64,000 nt of DNA, from NCBI GenBank assembly GCA_965276675.1, contig OZ255624.1, forward strand, positions 62,001 to 126,000, written 5' to 3'. Numbering within the stretch: position 1 is the first letter of the stretch; every line of letters starts with the position of its first letter. The notes under the pieces are model-generated. The model saw only the letters and a list, made by a program, of their open reading frames with translations. It was not told the DNA's origin and searched no databases. The stretch is from G965276675 sp965276675 (GTDB taxonomy: Bacteria; Acidobacteriota; Terriglobia; Terriglobales; Acidobacteriaceae). This document shows, one piece after another, positions 17,226 to 25,945 of the stretch. A program made the translations under genes and the position numbers.

Positions 17226-17813
17226 TCAGATTTGCATCACTTCTTTTTCTTTGGCCTTGGACAGCTCTTCCATGCGCTTGATCTCTTCGTCGGTGAGCTT
17301 CTGGATCTCGTCCAGCGAACGCTTCTCTTCATCCTCCGAGATCAACTTGTCTTTTGACGCCTTCCTGATCATCTCGTTGCCATCTCGGCGGATGTTGCGG
17401 ACGCCTGTACGATGTCCTTCGAGCTCCTTGTTCAGCTGCTTGACAACGTCTTTGCGGCGCTCTTCGGTCATGGCCGGAATCTTCAGGCGAACGACCTTTC
17501 CGTCGTTCTGCGGATTAAAGCTCTGATCGGCAAGACGCAGCGCCTTCTCAATCTCCGCGATGACAGAGGGGTCAAATGGAGCAATCAGCAGGGTCTGTGC
17601 ATCCGGCGTGGAAAGCTGGGCAAGCTGGTTCAGCGGCATCTCCGCGCCATAGTAGGCGGCACGGACCTGATCGAGCATACCGATGTTCGCGCGGCCCGTG
17701 CGAGTAGAGGAAAGGTTCTGCCGAAAGTCATTGACGGCATTGTCCATGCGCGTTTTCAGCTGCTGATGGATCTCTTTGAGCGCCGGAATGGTGGCCATTG
17801 CCGAGACTGCCAT
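17226..17813 (-). CDS. frr: Ribosome recycling factor
   Basis: Splits post-termination ribosomes together with EF-G. 195 residues (190 from the second ATG at 17798). The three-helix bundle motifs are clear: RTGRANIGMLDQVRAAYYGAEMPLNQLA, IAPFDPSVIAEIEKAL, GKVVRLKIPAMTEERRKDVVKQ and a charged C-terminal helix ending KAKEKEVMQI. GGGGAGA precedes ATG 17813. In many bacteria frr follows pyrH, but here the upstream neighbour is on the other side of a roughly 100-bp gap and is unrelated. Confidence 0.96.
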   Translation of the reverse strand: MAVSAMATIPALKEIHQQLKTRMDNAVNDFRQNLSSTRTGRANIGMLDQVRAAYYGAEMPLNQLAQLSTPDAQTLLIAPFDPSVIAEIEKALRLADQSFNPQNDGKVVRLKIPAMTEERRKDVVKQLNKELEGHRTGVRNIRRDGNEMIRKASKDKLISEDEEKRSLDEIQKLTDEEIKRMEELSKAKEKEVMQI

Positions 17814-17914
17814 ATGTGTATCTCTCCCCGAAACAAAAGTGCAAAAGGAGATTCTAGACTGTTTTGCCTGGAAGAGATCTACGCTTTAGAGACGTGTGCT
17901 CCGCGCAAGCCCAC

Positions 17915-18445
17915 TTAGTCAATCTCACGCAAAACGTCGGCAAGCTCTATCTCAATAGGCGTGCCCTCGACGGTGAAGTGGGCCTGCGGCTTCCAGTCTT
18001 CAAAGCCTGGCGATGTGCAGTTATATCCAATTTTCTTATGGGGATCGAAAATCCAGATATGCGGAACTCCCATCTCGAAATAGTCTCCTACTCGCTCTTC
18101 GAAGCTTCGAAAACGATCTTTCGGAGAGAGAATCTCGATCACTGCGAGCGGTGGACGCGTAATGATCTGTTCTCTAGGAAACTCCAGCGAGGTGAGGCAA
18201 ACGTCGGGCACACGATAGCGAGTCTCACTGATGCGCATGCGGACTTCCTGCACTACGCGGACATTCCACTCGGTGCGACGGGGCTGAAAATAATAAATCA
18301 GAGCTCGTTGTAACGCGCTGTGATCGTCTTCGCCCACGTTTCTTTCCTCCAGCTCGCCGTCGACGAAATCCACATCAGGGCGGTAGTCGCCGAGTAGGTA
18401 CTCTTTGAGCGAGACTTTGAGCGACACAGGGACGGTCGTTGCCAT
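17915..18445 (-). CDS. Uma2 family (DUF820) putative endonuclease
   Basis: 176 residues with the Uma2 PD-(D/E)xK-like layout: YLLGDYRPDVDFVDGELEERN, RYRVPDVCL, PLAVIEILSPKDR, VGDYFEMGVPHIWIFDP. The acidic pairs in VPDV and IEILSP form the presumed metal site. Uma2 genes are common stand-alone genes of unknown role. GC content here is lower than in frr and lipA on either side, consistent with a mobile history. Confidence 0.85.
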   Translation of the reverse strand: MATTVPVSLKVSLKEYLLGDYRPDVDFVDGELEERNVGEDDHSALQRALIYYFQPRRTEWNVRVVQEVRMRISETRYRVPDVCLTSLEFPREQIITRPPLAVIEILSPKDRFRSFEERVGDYFEMGVPHIWIFDPHKKIGYNCTSPGFEDWKPQAHFTVEGTPIEIELADVLREID

Positions 18446-18497
18446 GGCTTTCTCCGATAATCCTCAGCTTAGCCCAACGTACAAAAGCCTGTCGCGT

Positions 18498-19469
18498 TTA
18501 TGCCAACACAGCCAGCCCCGTGCTCGCGGCCTGCTCGTGGGCGTGGTAGCTGGAGCGCACCAGCGGTCCGGACTCGACGTGGCGGAAGCCCATTTTCATC
18601 GCCTCATCGTGCATGGAGACAAACTCGGCGGGGGTGTAGTAGCGCGCCATTGGCAGGTGATCTTTGGACGGGCGCAGGTACTGGCCGATGGTCAGGATGT
18701 CTGTGCCGACCGCTGCGAGATCGCGATAGACGGCCAGTAATTCATCCGTCTCTTCGCCCAGGCCGACCATGACGCCCGACTTAGTGACCACGGTGGAATC
18801 CATCTTCTTCGCAAGCTCCAGCAGCCGCAACGAGCGGTCGTAGCGCGAGCCGGAGCGAACGGCGCGATACAGCCGTGGCACCGTCTCGGTGTTGTGATTC
18901 AGCACCTCAGGGTGAGCGTCAACGACGATGCGGATGGCATCTTCGCGACCTTGGAAGTCGGGAACCAGCACCTCGACCTGGCAGCCGGGCGCCTGCTTGC
19001 GCACCTCTTCGATGAGCACGGCAAAGGCGCGGGCGCCCCCGAGAATATCGTCATCGCGATTCACGCTGGTCACCACAGCGTGCTTCAGTCCCAGCGTGGC
19101 GATGGCCTCAGCCACACGGCGCGGCTCATCGTGATCAATGGCCTCCGGGCGGCCCTTGGGCACGGCGCAGAAGCCGCAGCGCCGCGTACAGAGGTTGCCC
19201 AGCATCATGAAGGTCGCAGTCTTGTGCTCCCAGCACTCGCCGATATTCGGGCAGTGCGCCGACTCGCAGACGGTGTGCAGATTCAGCGATCGGGCCAGCT
19301 TCTTGAGCGAGTGATAATTGTCACCCACCGGCGCCTTGGCTTTCAGCCACTCGGGCTTAGGCGCGGGGCGTCGCGGAGCCACGTTGATTTGCACCAGTTC
19401 CATCGGCGGAGCAGGTGGTCCGTAGGCGAGATTGGGGAGCGATTGAAGATCGGCCACAGTGTTTTCCAC
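18498..19469 (-). CDS. lipA: Lipoyl synthase
   Basis: Radical-SAM enzyme inserting two sulfurs into octanoylated E2/H proteins. 323 residues. Both iron-sulfur motifs are complete: the auxiliary cluster CESAHCPNIGEC and the radical-SAM CTRRCGFC. RPSKDHLPMARYYTPAEF and GPLVRSSYHA close the barrel, with the conserved RSSY serine that binds the auxiliary cluster. The frame begins at GTG 19469, with GGGGA directly against it, so a slightly later start is possible. It follows a small membrane protein by 55 bp on the same strand. Confidence 0.96.
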   Translation of the reverse strand: MENTVADLQSLPNLAYGPPAPPMELVQINVAPRRPAPKPEWLKAKAPVGDNYHSLKKLARSLNLHTVCESAHCPNIGECWEHKTATFMMLGNLCTRRCGFCAVPKGRPEAIDHDEPRRVAEAIATLGLKHAVVTSVNRDDDILGGARAFAVLIEEVRKQAPGCQVEVLVPDFQGREDAIRIVVDAHPEVLNHNTETVPRLYRAVRSGSRYDRSLRLLELAKKMDSTVVTKSGVMVGLGEETDELLAVYRDLAAVGTDILTIGQYLRPSKDHLPMARYYTPAEFVSMHDEAMKMGFRHVESGPLVRSSYHAHEQAASTGLAVLA

Positions 19470-19524
19470 TCCCCATTGTAGCGCCGCGACGACACTGTTC
19501 TATATTCAGAAGCTCAGCTGGAGG

Positions 19525-19893
19525 TTACTTCAGACCTTCCCGCACTTCAGGCCGTACGAGATACAGGAAGAAGATCAGGTTCACCGTAGCCATGACGATG
19601 TATTGCAGCTGATGAAAGCGGAAGAGATTGTAGGAAAAGAAGCACATGGAGAGAAAGACTGCTCCAAGGGAGAGCGCCCAGCCCCAGCGGCGCTGGCGGA
19701 TCAGTCCCAGTCCGGCGACGACAAAGAACGTGGCGATCAGCAGAACACCGATATTCTGCGCGCCCTTCGCGAAATGGTGACCCAAGACGCCGAGGACGCC
19801 AACCACCGCAGTGGCAAGCATCCAGAGAGCGATAGCGGCCATGCCCGGCAGCAGTGTCTTTATGGGAGAGGAAGGCGTCGGCGGAGTCGTCAT
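19525..19893 (-). CDS. Small four-helix membrane protein
   Basis: 122 residues with four hydrophobic segments (MAAIALWMLATAVVGVLGVLG split by a short turn; IGVLLIATFFVVAGLGLI; WALSLGAVFLSMCFF; IVMATVNLIFFLYLV). No family recognised. Its ATG overlaps the TGA of the upstream cytochrome gene (ATGA at 19893-19890), so the two are probably translated together and may act together. Confidence 0.75.
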   Translation of the reverse strand: MTTPPTPSSPIKTLLPGMAAIALWMLATAVVGVLGVLGHHFAKGAQNIGVLLIATFFVVAGLGLIRQRRWGWALSLGAVFLSMCFFSYNLFRFHQLQYIVMATVNLIFFLYLVRPEVREGLK

Positions 19894-20234
19894 AACGTGT
19901 GCAGGTACTCGAGCAGGTCGTGGAGCTGCTGTTGGTCTAAATCCTGCCCAGCCGCGGGCATCAGATTGCGACCACGCAGCACGACTTGGAGAACGCGGTC
20001 ATCCCGCGCCGGAGCCCCGCTCGGCAGAAACTGCTTGCGGAAGACACCGTACATGCTGGGACCATGCAGCGCCTGCATGGAGTAGGCATTGTGGCACTTG
20101 GCGCAGTTTGCGGCGAAGACCGCGCGTCCGGCGGCCTCATGCGTGGTCAGTTCACCGATCGGCTTGCCAGGCGGCAGGGAGCGGCAGCCGCCTAACGCAA
20201 TGAGCAGGAGCAGAATGATAACGGGCGGACGCAA
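19890..20234 (-). CDS. Class I cytochrome c lipoprotein
   Basis: 114 residues. Lipoprotein signal (VIILLLLIALGGC), then a single-haem domain: CAKCH haem-binding motif at about residue 44 and a distal methionine probably in RNLMPAAG. Predicted to face the periplasm as a membrane-anchored electron carrier. Downstream of dacB by 48 bp on the same strand and overlapping the next gene by 4 nt. The redox partner is not visible. Confidence 0.88.
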   Translation of the reverse strand: MRPPVIILLLLIALGGCRSLPPGKPIGELTTHEAAGRAVFAANCAKCHNAYSMQALHGPSMYGVFRKQFLPSGAPARDDRVLQVVLRGRNLMPAAGQDLDQQQLHDLLEYLHTL

Positions 20235-20282
20235 GATCCTATTCTAAATGCCGCGTTCGGCTCCTAGAGGGCAAGCGGAGAG

Positions 20283-21893
20283 CTACTCGGCGGCGGCAAT
20301 GGCATTAGCGATCTTATCCATGACGGTGTGCTCGGCGTCACTTCCCGGGCGATGGTTGTTCACCAGAATGGAAAACGCTAAGGTGCGGCCGCTCCGCGTG
20401 ACCATGTAGCCCGATAGCGCGTTGGTCTCGGCCAGCGTGCCGGTCTTGGCAAAGAGCTTGCCCTTGAGCGGCGAGGCGGCAAAGCGCGAGGCGAGACTGC
20501 CGTCCGTGCCCGCAACCGGCAGGGTCGCCCGGTAAGCCTCGCCCCACGGCTGCCGCGCGACATAGGTAAGCAGGGTGGTGGCGGCGCGCGGGGTGATGAG
20601 GTCATCGGGGGAGAGGCCCGATCCGTCGTAGAAAAAGAAGTCCTGTGCCAGGAGCCCGGCCGAGAGCAGGAACTGCCGCACGACGCGGGTGCCCTGGGCG
20701 AAGGAGCCATCGCCTCCCACTAGGCGGCCCAGGGTGCGTAGAGTGATCTCCGCATGAAGATTCTGGCTGACCTTGTTGGTCACGACCAGGTCCTGCCCCA
20801 GTGGCGGAGAGATGCGGGTCGCCAGCACGCGCCGGCCATCGAGGGGCACGGCCACTGTCATCAGACTCACCGGCTGAGCGGCCAGAGGCTCCGATTGCTC
20901 AGCCGCCATGGTCATGGTGTCCGTCGAGAGACGATGGCGTGGGCGCGCCTGGCCAGCAATCACGATGCCCCGCCGGCGCAGCATCTCCGCAAAGGCGCGG
21001 GCGGTGAAGTCGGCCGGGTCCTCGATAGCCAGACCGGCGTGCACGCCGTCCGTGCCGATCGCAGTAGTTCCGAAGAGCCGGATGGCTTGCGACCCGGCCA
21101 CGCGGTCAATACCGGGGTGGAACGGGATGCCCCGGGCCACAGTCGTCATTGAGTTCTCGACCGTGTAGTAGGGCGTGGGCGGGTCCCACTGCGCTGTTGG
21201 AGTGTCGCCGGCCTTGGCGCCGGGCAGCACGTTCAGGAAGATGGCATTGTCGTTGACCGTAAGCGCCGAGACGGGCGCGCCATAGAGCCAGGAGAGGTCA
21301 TCCCACGCCCATCCCGTGCCATAGGGCTGATTGGGAAACCAGGTGTCGTCGCCAATAACATCGCCATCGATGGCGCGAACACCACTCCGCGCGACCTGAT
21401 CGGCAAGCTCCTCCAGGCCAGCCAGCGGCGGATTGGAGCGGTCTGTGTGGGAGCCGTAGGGCAGCACACGTCCGGAGATCGACGGGTCGCCAACGCCCAA
21501 AATCGCAAGTGAGCCGTGGAGGTGGCCGGTGCTGTCCAGGTCACCCTCACCGACCACATTCGTGGTGTAGGTGAGATTTTGCGGCAATAGCGCAAATGCC
21601 GCGGCAGTGGTGAAGAGTTTTGCATTCGAGGCTGGCTGGAACTCCTGACCATCGTTCAGCGCAAAGACCTGCGTGCCTTCCAGCGTAACGACGGAGATGC
21701 CCCAATGCGCGTGCGCCACGGCTGGGTCGGCGAGCAAACGGTTCATGGTAAGCGCCAGGCTCGCGGGCCGCGGGGCCGCTGCTGGTTTGGTGGCCGCTGC
21801 TGGCTTGGCGTGCCTCCGCTGTGCCGAGGACGTTACAGGTGCAAGCGATAGGGGCAGAAGAGAGAGAGCCAGGGCGGCCTTGAGATTCATCAT
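20283..21893 (-). CDS. dacB: D-alanyl-D-alanine carboxypeptidase/endopeptidase (PBP4 type)
   Basis: Periplasmic class C penicillin-binding protein trimming or cleaving peptidoglycan peptides. 536 residues from ATG 21893. Signal peptide LALSLLPLSLAPVTSSAQ, Ala/Pro linker, then the penicillin-binding fold with SxxK (ASNAKLF), a PBP4-type insertion domain (residues about 130 to 290), SxN (KVSQNLHAE) and KTG (FAKTGTL). An in-frame extension to 22232 exists but would overlap folP. The start lies only 16 bp from the divergent folP start, and a second ATG (21890) follows immediately. Confidence 0.93.
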   Translation of the reverse strand: MMNLKAALALSLLPLSLAPVTSSAQRRHAKPAAATKPAAAPRPASLALTMNRLLADPAVAHAHWGISVVTLEGTQVFALNDGQEFQPASNAKLFTTAAAFALLPQNLTYTTNVVGEGDLDSTGHLHGSLAILGVGDPSISGRVLPYGSHTDRSNPPLAGLEELADQVARSGVRAIDGDVIGDDTWFPNQPYGTGWAWDDLSWLYGAPVSALTVNDNAIFLNVLPGAKAGDTPTAQWDPPTPYYTVENSMTTVARGIPFHPGIDRVAGSQAIRLFGTTAIGTDGVHAGLAIEDPADFTARAFAEMLRRRGIVIAGQARPRHRLSTDTMTMAAEQSEPLAAQPVSLMTVAVPLDGRRVLATRISPPLGQDLVVTNKVSQNLHAEITLRTLGRLVGGDGSFAQGTRVVRQFLLSAGLLAQDFFFYDGSGLSPDDLITPRAATTLLTYVARQPWGEAYRATLPVAGTDGSLASRFAASPLKGKLFAKTGTLAETNALSGYMVTRSGRTLAFSILVNNHRPGSDAEHTVMDKIANAIAAAE

Positions 21894-21909
21894 TGACGAT
21901 AATAGCGGG

Positions 21910-22803
21910 ATGAGCTTTGCGGTTCGGGAGAGATGTGAGTGGCAGCTGCGGACCCGGTCCCTCGCACTGGGGCGCAAGACGGCCATTATGGGCATCCTGA
22001 ATGTGACACCGGATTCCTTCTTCGACGGGGGCCGCTTCCGGGGGGTTGAGGAGGCGGTAGCGGCTGCGCTGGCGATGTTTGAGGCAGGCGCCGCCATAGT
22101 AGATATAGGCGGCGAATCCACTCGTCCGGGCCGGCGCGAGGAGCTGACGATCGAGGCGGAAACCGGCCGGGTACTCCCAGTGGTCGAGGGCGTGCTTCGG
22201 GCCAAGCCGGATGCACTTCTTTCCGTAGACACCTACCATGCCGCGACAGCACAGGCAGCGGTCGAGACTGGCGTAGAAATCGTCAACGACGTCAGTGGCT
22301 TTCTCTGGGATGGAGCTATGGCGCGGACCTGCGCCGAGTTGCACTGCGGGGTCGTGCTGATGCACACGCGAGGGCGGCCCGAAGAATGGAAGCGCCTGCC
22401 CGCGTTGGCGACGGAAGGAGTTCTATCGCTGGTGAAAAGCGAGCTGCGGAAACGCGTGCAGGTGGCGCTGGCCACAGGCATCGCTCCGGAACGGCTGGTG
22501 CTCGATCCCGGTTTCGGCTTCGGTAAGGCTTTCGAGAGCAACTACCCACTGCTGGGGCAACTGAACAAGCTACGGGAGCTGGGCTTTCCGCTCCTGGCCG
22601 GTGTCTCGCGGAAGGCCTTCCTGGGCCGGACGCTGGCCCCTCTGTTTGGAAGCCAGGATGCCCCTACCGAGGCCCGAGGCACCGCAACAATTGCAGCCGC
22701 CACGGCTGCAGTTCTGAATGGTGCAGACCTCGTACGGGTGCATGACGTTCGTGCGGCAGCCGAAGCAGTCGCTATCGCCGATGCTGTTCTGGCGGCGATG
22801 TAG
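21910..22803 (+). CDS. folP: Dihydropteroate synthase
   Basis: Condenses p-aminobenzoate with the pterin pyrophosphate in folate synthesis; target of sulfonamides. 297 residues from ATG 21910. The complete pterin-site signature is present: MGILNVTPDSFFDGG, IVDIGGESTRPG, LLSVDTYHAATAQ, VNDVSGF, VLMHTRG, LDPGFGFGK, LLAGVSRKAFLG and the late VRVHDVRA. Divergent from dacB at 16 bp. Converges with thiL, which ends 37 bp downstream. Confidence 0.96.
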   Translation: MSFAVRERCEWQLRTRSLALGRKTAIMGILNVTPDSFFDGGRFRGVEEAVAAALAMFEAGAAIVDIGGESTRPGRREELTIEAETGRVLPVVEGVLRAKPDALLSVDTYHAATAQAAVETGVEIVNDVSGFLWDGAMARTCAELHCGVVLMHTRGRPEEWKRLPALATEGVLSLVKSELRKRVQVALATGIAPERLVLDPGFGFGKAFESNYPLLGQLNKLRELGFPLLAGVSRKAFLGRTLAPLFGSQDAPTEARGTATIAAATAAVLNGADLVRVHDVRAAAEAVAIADAVLAAM

Positions 22804-22840
22804 TTCGTGCTCGCATTCCGCTTGCTAGGAGCTGAGGTGT

Positions 22841-23869
22841 TCAGAAGTGCTGCCAGCCGCCTGGCTCGAGAGGCGATCGGGAGCCGTTCTCAAGGAGTCG
22901 CATGGGAGGCTGGCCACGTCGGCGCGGCAGCATGCGGCCAATCGCCGTGATCGGAACACCGCCGAGTGGTCGCGGAATCCGTTTCGCAGGGTGAGCAGTA
23001 AACAGCAGCTCGTAATCATCGCCCCCATGCAGTGCATCGGCCTGCGTGGCGCCACGGCCAATAGGCAGTGCCGTGGCATTGACCTCCGCGCAGAGCTTCG
23101 ATTCTTCGCATAGGTGGAGCAGATCGACCGAGAGGCCGTCGCTGATGTCGATGGCCGCGGTGGCAAGGGCGCGTGCGACCAGGGCCTGCCCGGCGCGCAG
23201 GCGCGGCTCAGGAAAGAGATGCGGATGACTTGTGCTTGCCTTTGTTACGTTTCGGAAATTCGCTGGCCGCTGCTCCAACGCGCGCAATTCGGCGGCAGCT
23301 CCGCCCAGAGTACCGGTGACATAGAGCAGATCACCTGCATGGGCACCGGAGCGCAGCAGGGCACTCCCCTTTTTTACGGCGCCAAGAACGATGATGTCGG
23401 CGGCGGCCTTGGCGTGCTCACCGGGAGATTGCGCCAGGTCGCCGCCAGCCAATGGCACGCGATACCGGCTCGCAAGAGCGAGCAGGCCATCGTAGAAGCG
23501 GTCTACCCAGGTGCTGCTACTCGACCCGGGCCAGCTTTTGCGACCGCGCCGGGCCTGCGAAAACTCTACCGGGACAGCAAGCGAGAGAAAGATCGCGATC
23601 GGGCGCGCGCCCATGGCGGCGATGTCGCTCAAACCGCGCGCGAGGCACTTATGGCCGACTGCCTCCGGCGGATGCCACGCTCGGCGAAAATGCACATCTT
23701 CTAGCGAGAAATCCGTAGTGACGACAATCTCTTCACCACGGCGTGGAGAGAGGACAGCGGCGTCATCGCCGATGCCGACGCGCAGCTCGGCACTGGGGTT
23801 GGTGCGGCGGCCACGAGTGGCGGCTCGCGATCGAATGCTGCTGAGGAGTGCACGCTCCCGCTCACCCAT
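22841..23869 (-). CDS. thiL: Thiamine-monophosphate kinase
   Basis: Phosphorylates thiamine monophosphate to the diphosphate cofactor. About 342 residues from ATG 23869 (another ATG at 23881). Motifs: VGIGDDAAVL metal/ATP site, VTTDFSLEDVHFRR, ARGLSDIAAMGARP, PLAGGDLAQSPGE, DLLYVTGTLGGAA, AAIDISDGLSVDLLHL and LHGGDDYELLF. An Arg/Ser-rich stretch at about residue 110 (RRGRKSWPGSSSS) is longer than I expect for the family but stays in frame. Not next to other thi genes. Confidence 0.94.
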   Translation of the reverse strand: MGERERALLSSIRSRAATRGRRTNPSAELRVGIGDDAAVLSPRRGEEIVVTTDFSLEDVHFRRAWHPPEAVGHKCLARGLSDIAAMGARPIAIFLSLAVPVEFSQARRGRKSWPGSSSSTWVDRFYDGLLALASRYRVPLAGGDLAQSPGEHAKAAADIIVLGAVKKGSALLRSGAHAGDLLYVTGTLGGAAAELRALEQRPANFRNVTKASTSHPHLFPEPRLRAGQALVARALATAAIDISDGLSVDLLHLCEESKLCAEVNATALPIGRGATQADALHGGDDYELLFTAHPAKRIPRPLGGVPITAIGRMLPRRRGQPPMRLLENGSRSPLEPGGWQHF

Positions 23870-24035
23870 GCCGATAAGCATATAGAAGCAGAAAGACAGC
23901 AGTGTAGAGCAGGGCGGCGACCTAGATTTGCGCATACCCTGATTCGCGTGCGCCCAAAAGCGAAGGCAGCAGGCGCTTCCGGAAACCGAGAGAAGTCTGC
24001 TGCCCTTTTCTGCTTTGTGCTGCCTTACTCTCTGC

Positions 24036-25628
24036 TCACTTCTCTGGCCGGCGATCCCCCACACCGGCCTCGGCCATCTCTGGCTCATGGGCGGCTTCGG
24101 GATGCTGGTTGGCTGCCTTTTCCAGGTGACGCTTAACCGCCGCGCCGTACTCCGGATGCGCACTGTAGAACTGTGGCATCATCCGCTCCTGGATGTTCTT
24201 GGCAGTCTGGCCCAGGCCGCCGGCGATGTTTTCCGCCAGCCGCTCCCGCTCTTCCGGCTTGAGCATGTTCCAGAAGGCGCCAACCTGCTTGAAGTCGTCA
24301 TTGCCCTCGTGGTGGTCGTAGCGAGCCGCCGGCTGGCCGGAGAGCGCAATGGCGCGATCCTTATAGGCCGGGTCCTGCTTCGGTCCGCCAAAGGAGTTTG
24401 GCTCATAATTCGGAGCCACGCCGCCGTTGTCGTCATAGCGCATGGCGCCGTCACGGTTGTAGGTGTGCACGGGGCAGCGCGGCCGGTTGACCGGCAGTGT
24501 CTCGTAGTTAGTGCCGATGCGATAGCGATGTGCATCCGGATAGGAGACCAGCCGTGCCTGGAGCACCTTGTCCGGCGAGAAGCCCATGCCGGGGATAATG
24601 TTGACCGGGTTAAAGGCGGCCTGCTCGACCTCGGCATGGTAGTTCACCGGATTGCGGTTGAGCTCCAGCTGGCCGACATCCATGAGCGGGTAATCCCCAT
24701 GCGGCCAGACCTTGGTGAGGTCGAAGGGGTTGTACCACGTTTTGTTGATGTCGCTCTCTGGCATCACCTGGATCTTCACGTTCCACTTGGGATAGTTGCC
24801 GGTCTCAATGGAGTGGAAGAGGTCGCGCTGCGCGTAGTCAGGGTCAGAGCCGGCGAGCTTCTCTGCATCAGCTACGGGAAGATTCTTGGCGCCCCCATCG
24901 GTTTTGAAGTGCCATTTGACATAGACCAGCTCGTTCTTGACGTTGATGAGCGAGAAGGTGTGGCTGCTATAGCCGTTCATGTGGCGATAGCCATCGGGAG
25001 TGCCGCGGTCGCTAAACAGGATCGAGACCTGGTGCAGCGCCTCGGGCGAGAGCGACCAGTAGTCCCACATCATCGTCGGCGATTTGAGGTTCGTCTGCGG
25101 GCAGCGCTTCTGGGTGTGGATGAAGTCGCCGAATTTTAGAGGATCGCGAATGAAGAAGATCGGCGTGTTATTGCCGACCATGTCCCAATTGCCCTCTTCG
25201 GTATAGAACTTCACCGAGAAGCCACGGGGGTCGCGCGCGGTATCGGCGGAACCCTTCTCGCCGCCAACTGTGGAGAAGCGGGCGAAGGTCTCGCAGGTGT
25301 TACCGATCTTCGAGAAGAGCTTCGCGGAGGTGTACTTCGAGATGTCGTGCGTGACGGTGAACTTGCCATAGGCGCCGGAGCCTTTGGCGTGCACCACGCG
25401 CTCGGGAACGCGCTCCCGATTGAACTGCGCCATCTTCTCAAAGAGGAGATAATCCTCCATGAGCAGTGGACCGCGCGGACCAGCACTGATGGAGTTTTGG
25501 TTATCCCCAACTGGACGGCCGCTGCCAGTGGTCATCGTGGGGGAGTTAGTGTCGACGTCGGGGTTGAGACCACTCGGGCTAAGGTGCCCGTTCTGCTGCG
25601 AGCCGTTCTGATTGTGATTGTCTGCCAT
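24036..25628 (-). CDS. katA: Monofunctional haem catalase
   Basis: Disproportionates hydrogen peroxide. 530 residues from ATG 25628 with AAGGAGC ahead of it. A polar Asn/Gln/Ser N-terminus of about 50 residues precedes the core. Active-site His80 lies in RVVHAKGSGAYG, with FARFSTVGGEKGSAD, the distal Asn in NNTPIFFIRDP, and the proximal haem tyrosine in RLVSYPDAHRYR. The length fits small-subunit catalases. The C-terminus is polar (EMAEAGVGDRRPEK). A promoter with a Fur/PerR-like box sits directly upstream, which fits peroxide or iron control. Confidence 0.96.
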   Translation of the reverse strand: MADNHNQNGSQQNGHLSPSGLNPDVDTNSPTMTTGSGRPVGDNQNSISAGPRGPLLMEDYLLFEKMAQFNRERVPERVVHAKGSGAYGKFTVTHDISKYTSAKLFSKIGNTCETFARFSTVGGEKGSADTARDPRGFSVKFYTEEGNWDMVGNNTPIFFIRDPLKFGDFIHTQKRCPQTNLKSPTMMWDYWSLSPEALHQVSILFSDRGTPDGYRHMNGYSSHTFSLINVKNELVYVKWHFKTDGGAKNLPVADAEKLAGSDPDYAQRDLFHSIETGNYPKWNVKIQVMPESDINKTWYNPFDLTKVWPHGDYPLMDVGQLELNRNPVNYHAEVEQAAFNPVNIIPGMGFSPDKVLQARLVSYPDAHRYRIGTNYETLPVNRPRCPVHTYNRDGAMRYDDNGGVAPNYEPNSFGGPKQDPAYKDRAIALSGQPAARYDHHEGNDDFKQVGAFWNMLKPEERERLAENIAGGLGQTAKNIQERMMPQFYSAHPEYGAAVKRHLEKAANQHPEAAHEPEMAEAGVGDRRPEK

Positions 25629-25662
25629 AAAGCTCCTTCGATCCAAAACAACCGGTACGCAA

Positions 25663-25693
25663 CAATAATAGTTATCAAAGGAGCGTCCGTAAA
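25663..25693 (-). promoter_or_regulatory. Catalase promoter with overlapping Fur/PerR-like box
   Basis: On the minus strand TTTACG (25693-25688), 17 bp and TATTAT (25670-25665) form a promoter about 35 bp upstream of the catalase ATG. The -10 box is embedded in TGATAACTATTATTG (25677-25663). That matches the PerR consensus TTATAATnATTATAA at 10 of 14 positions and the Fur core GATAAT-n-ATTATC closely. A repressor bound there would block the promoter. Confidence 0.5.
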
Positions 25694-25945
25694 CCACTGC
25701 CCTGTGGCTCGGGTGTGAATATCCACTGCTGTGCACCAATGACTGTGCATCCTCGCAGGCACATGACGACTTGATCATCTCTATTTACGCCTATGTACCG
25801 GCTTGTACAACTTGCGTCTGGTTGCTTTGCCCCGCCGCGTTTGTTAGTTTGGGAATGGAGTCCGGGAACGCTCATTTGCTGCCGACGGTATTCAAGTGGT
25901 GCAGGCGGCCTCGAGAACTCAATCCTGACCTGGTGGTGACAGCTC

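Noticed and set aside
21894..22232. N-terminal extension of dacB over folP
   Set aside because: The extension is antisense to folP and precedes a good signal peptide; the ATG at 21893 explains the protein.
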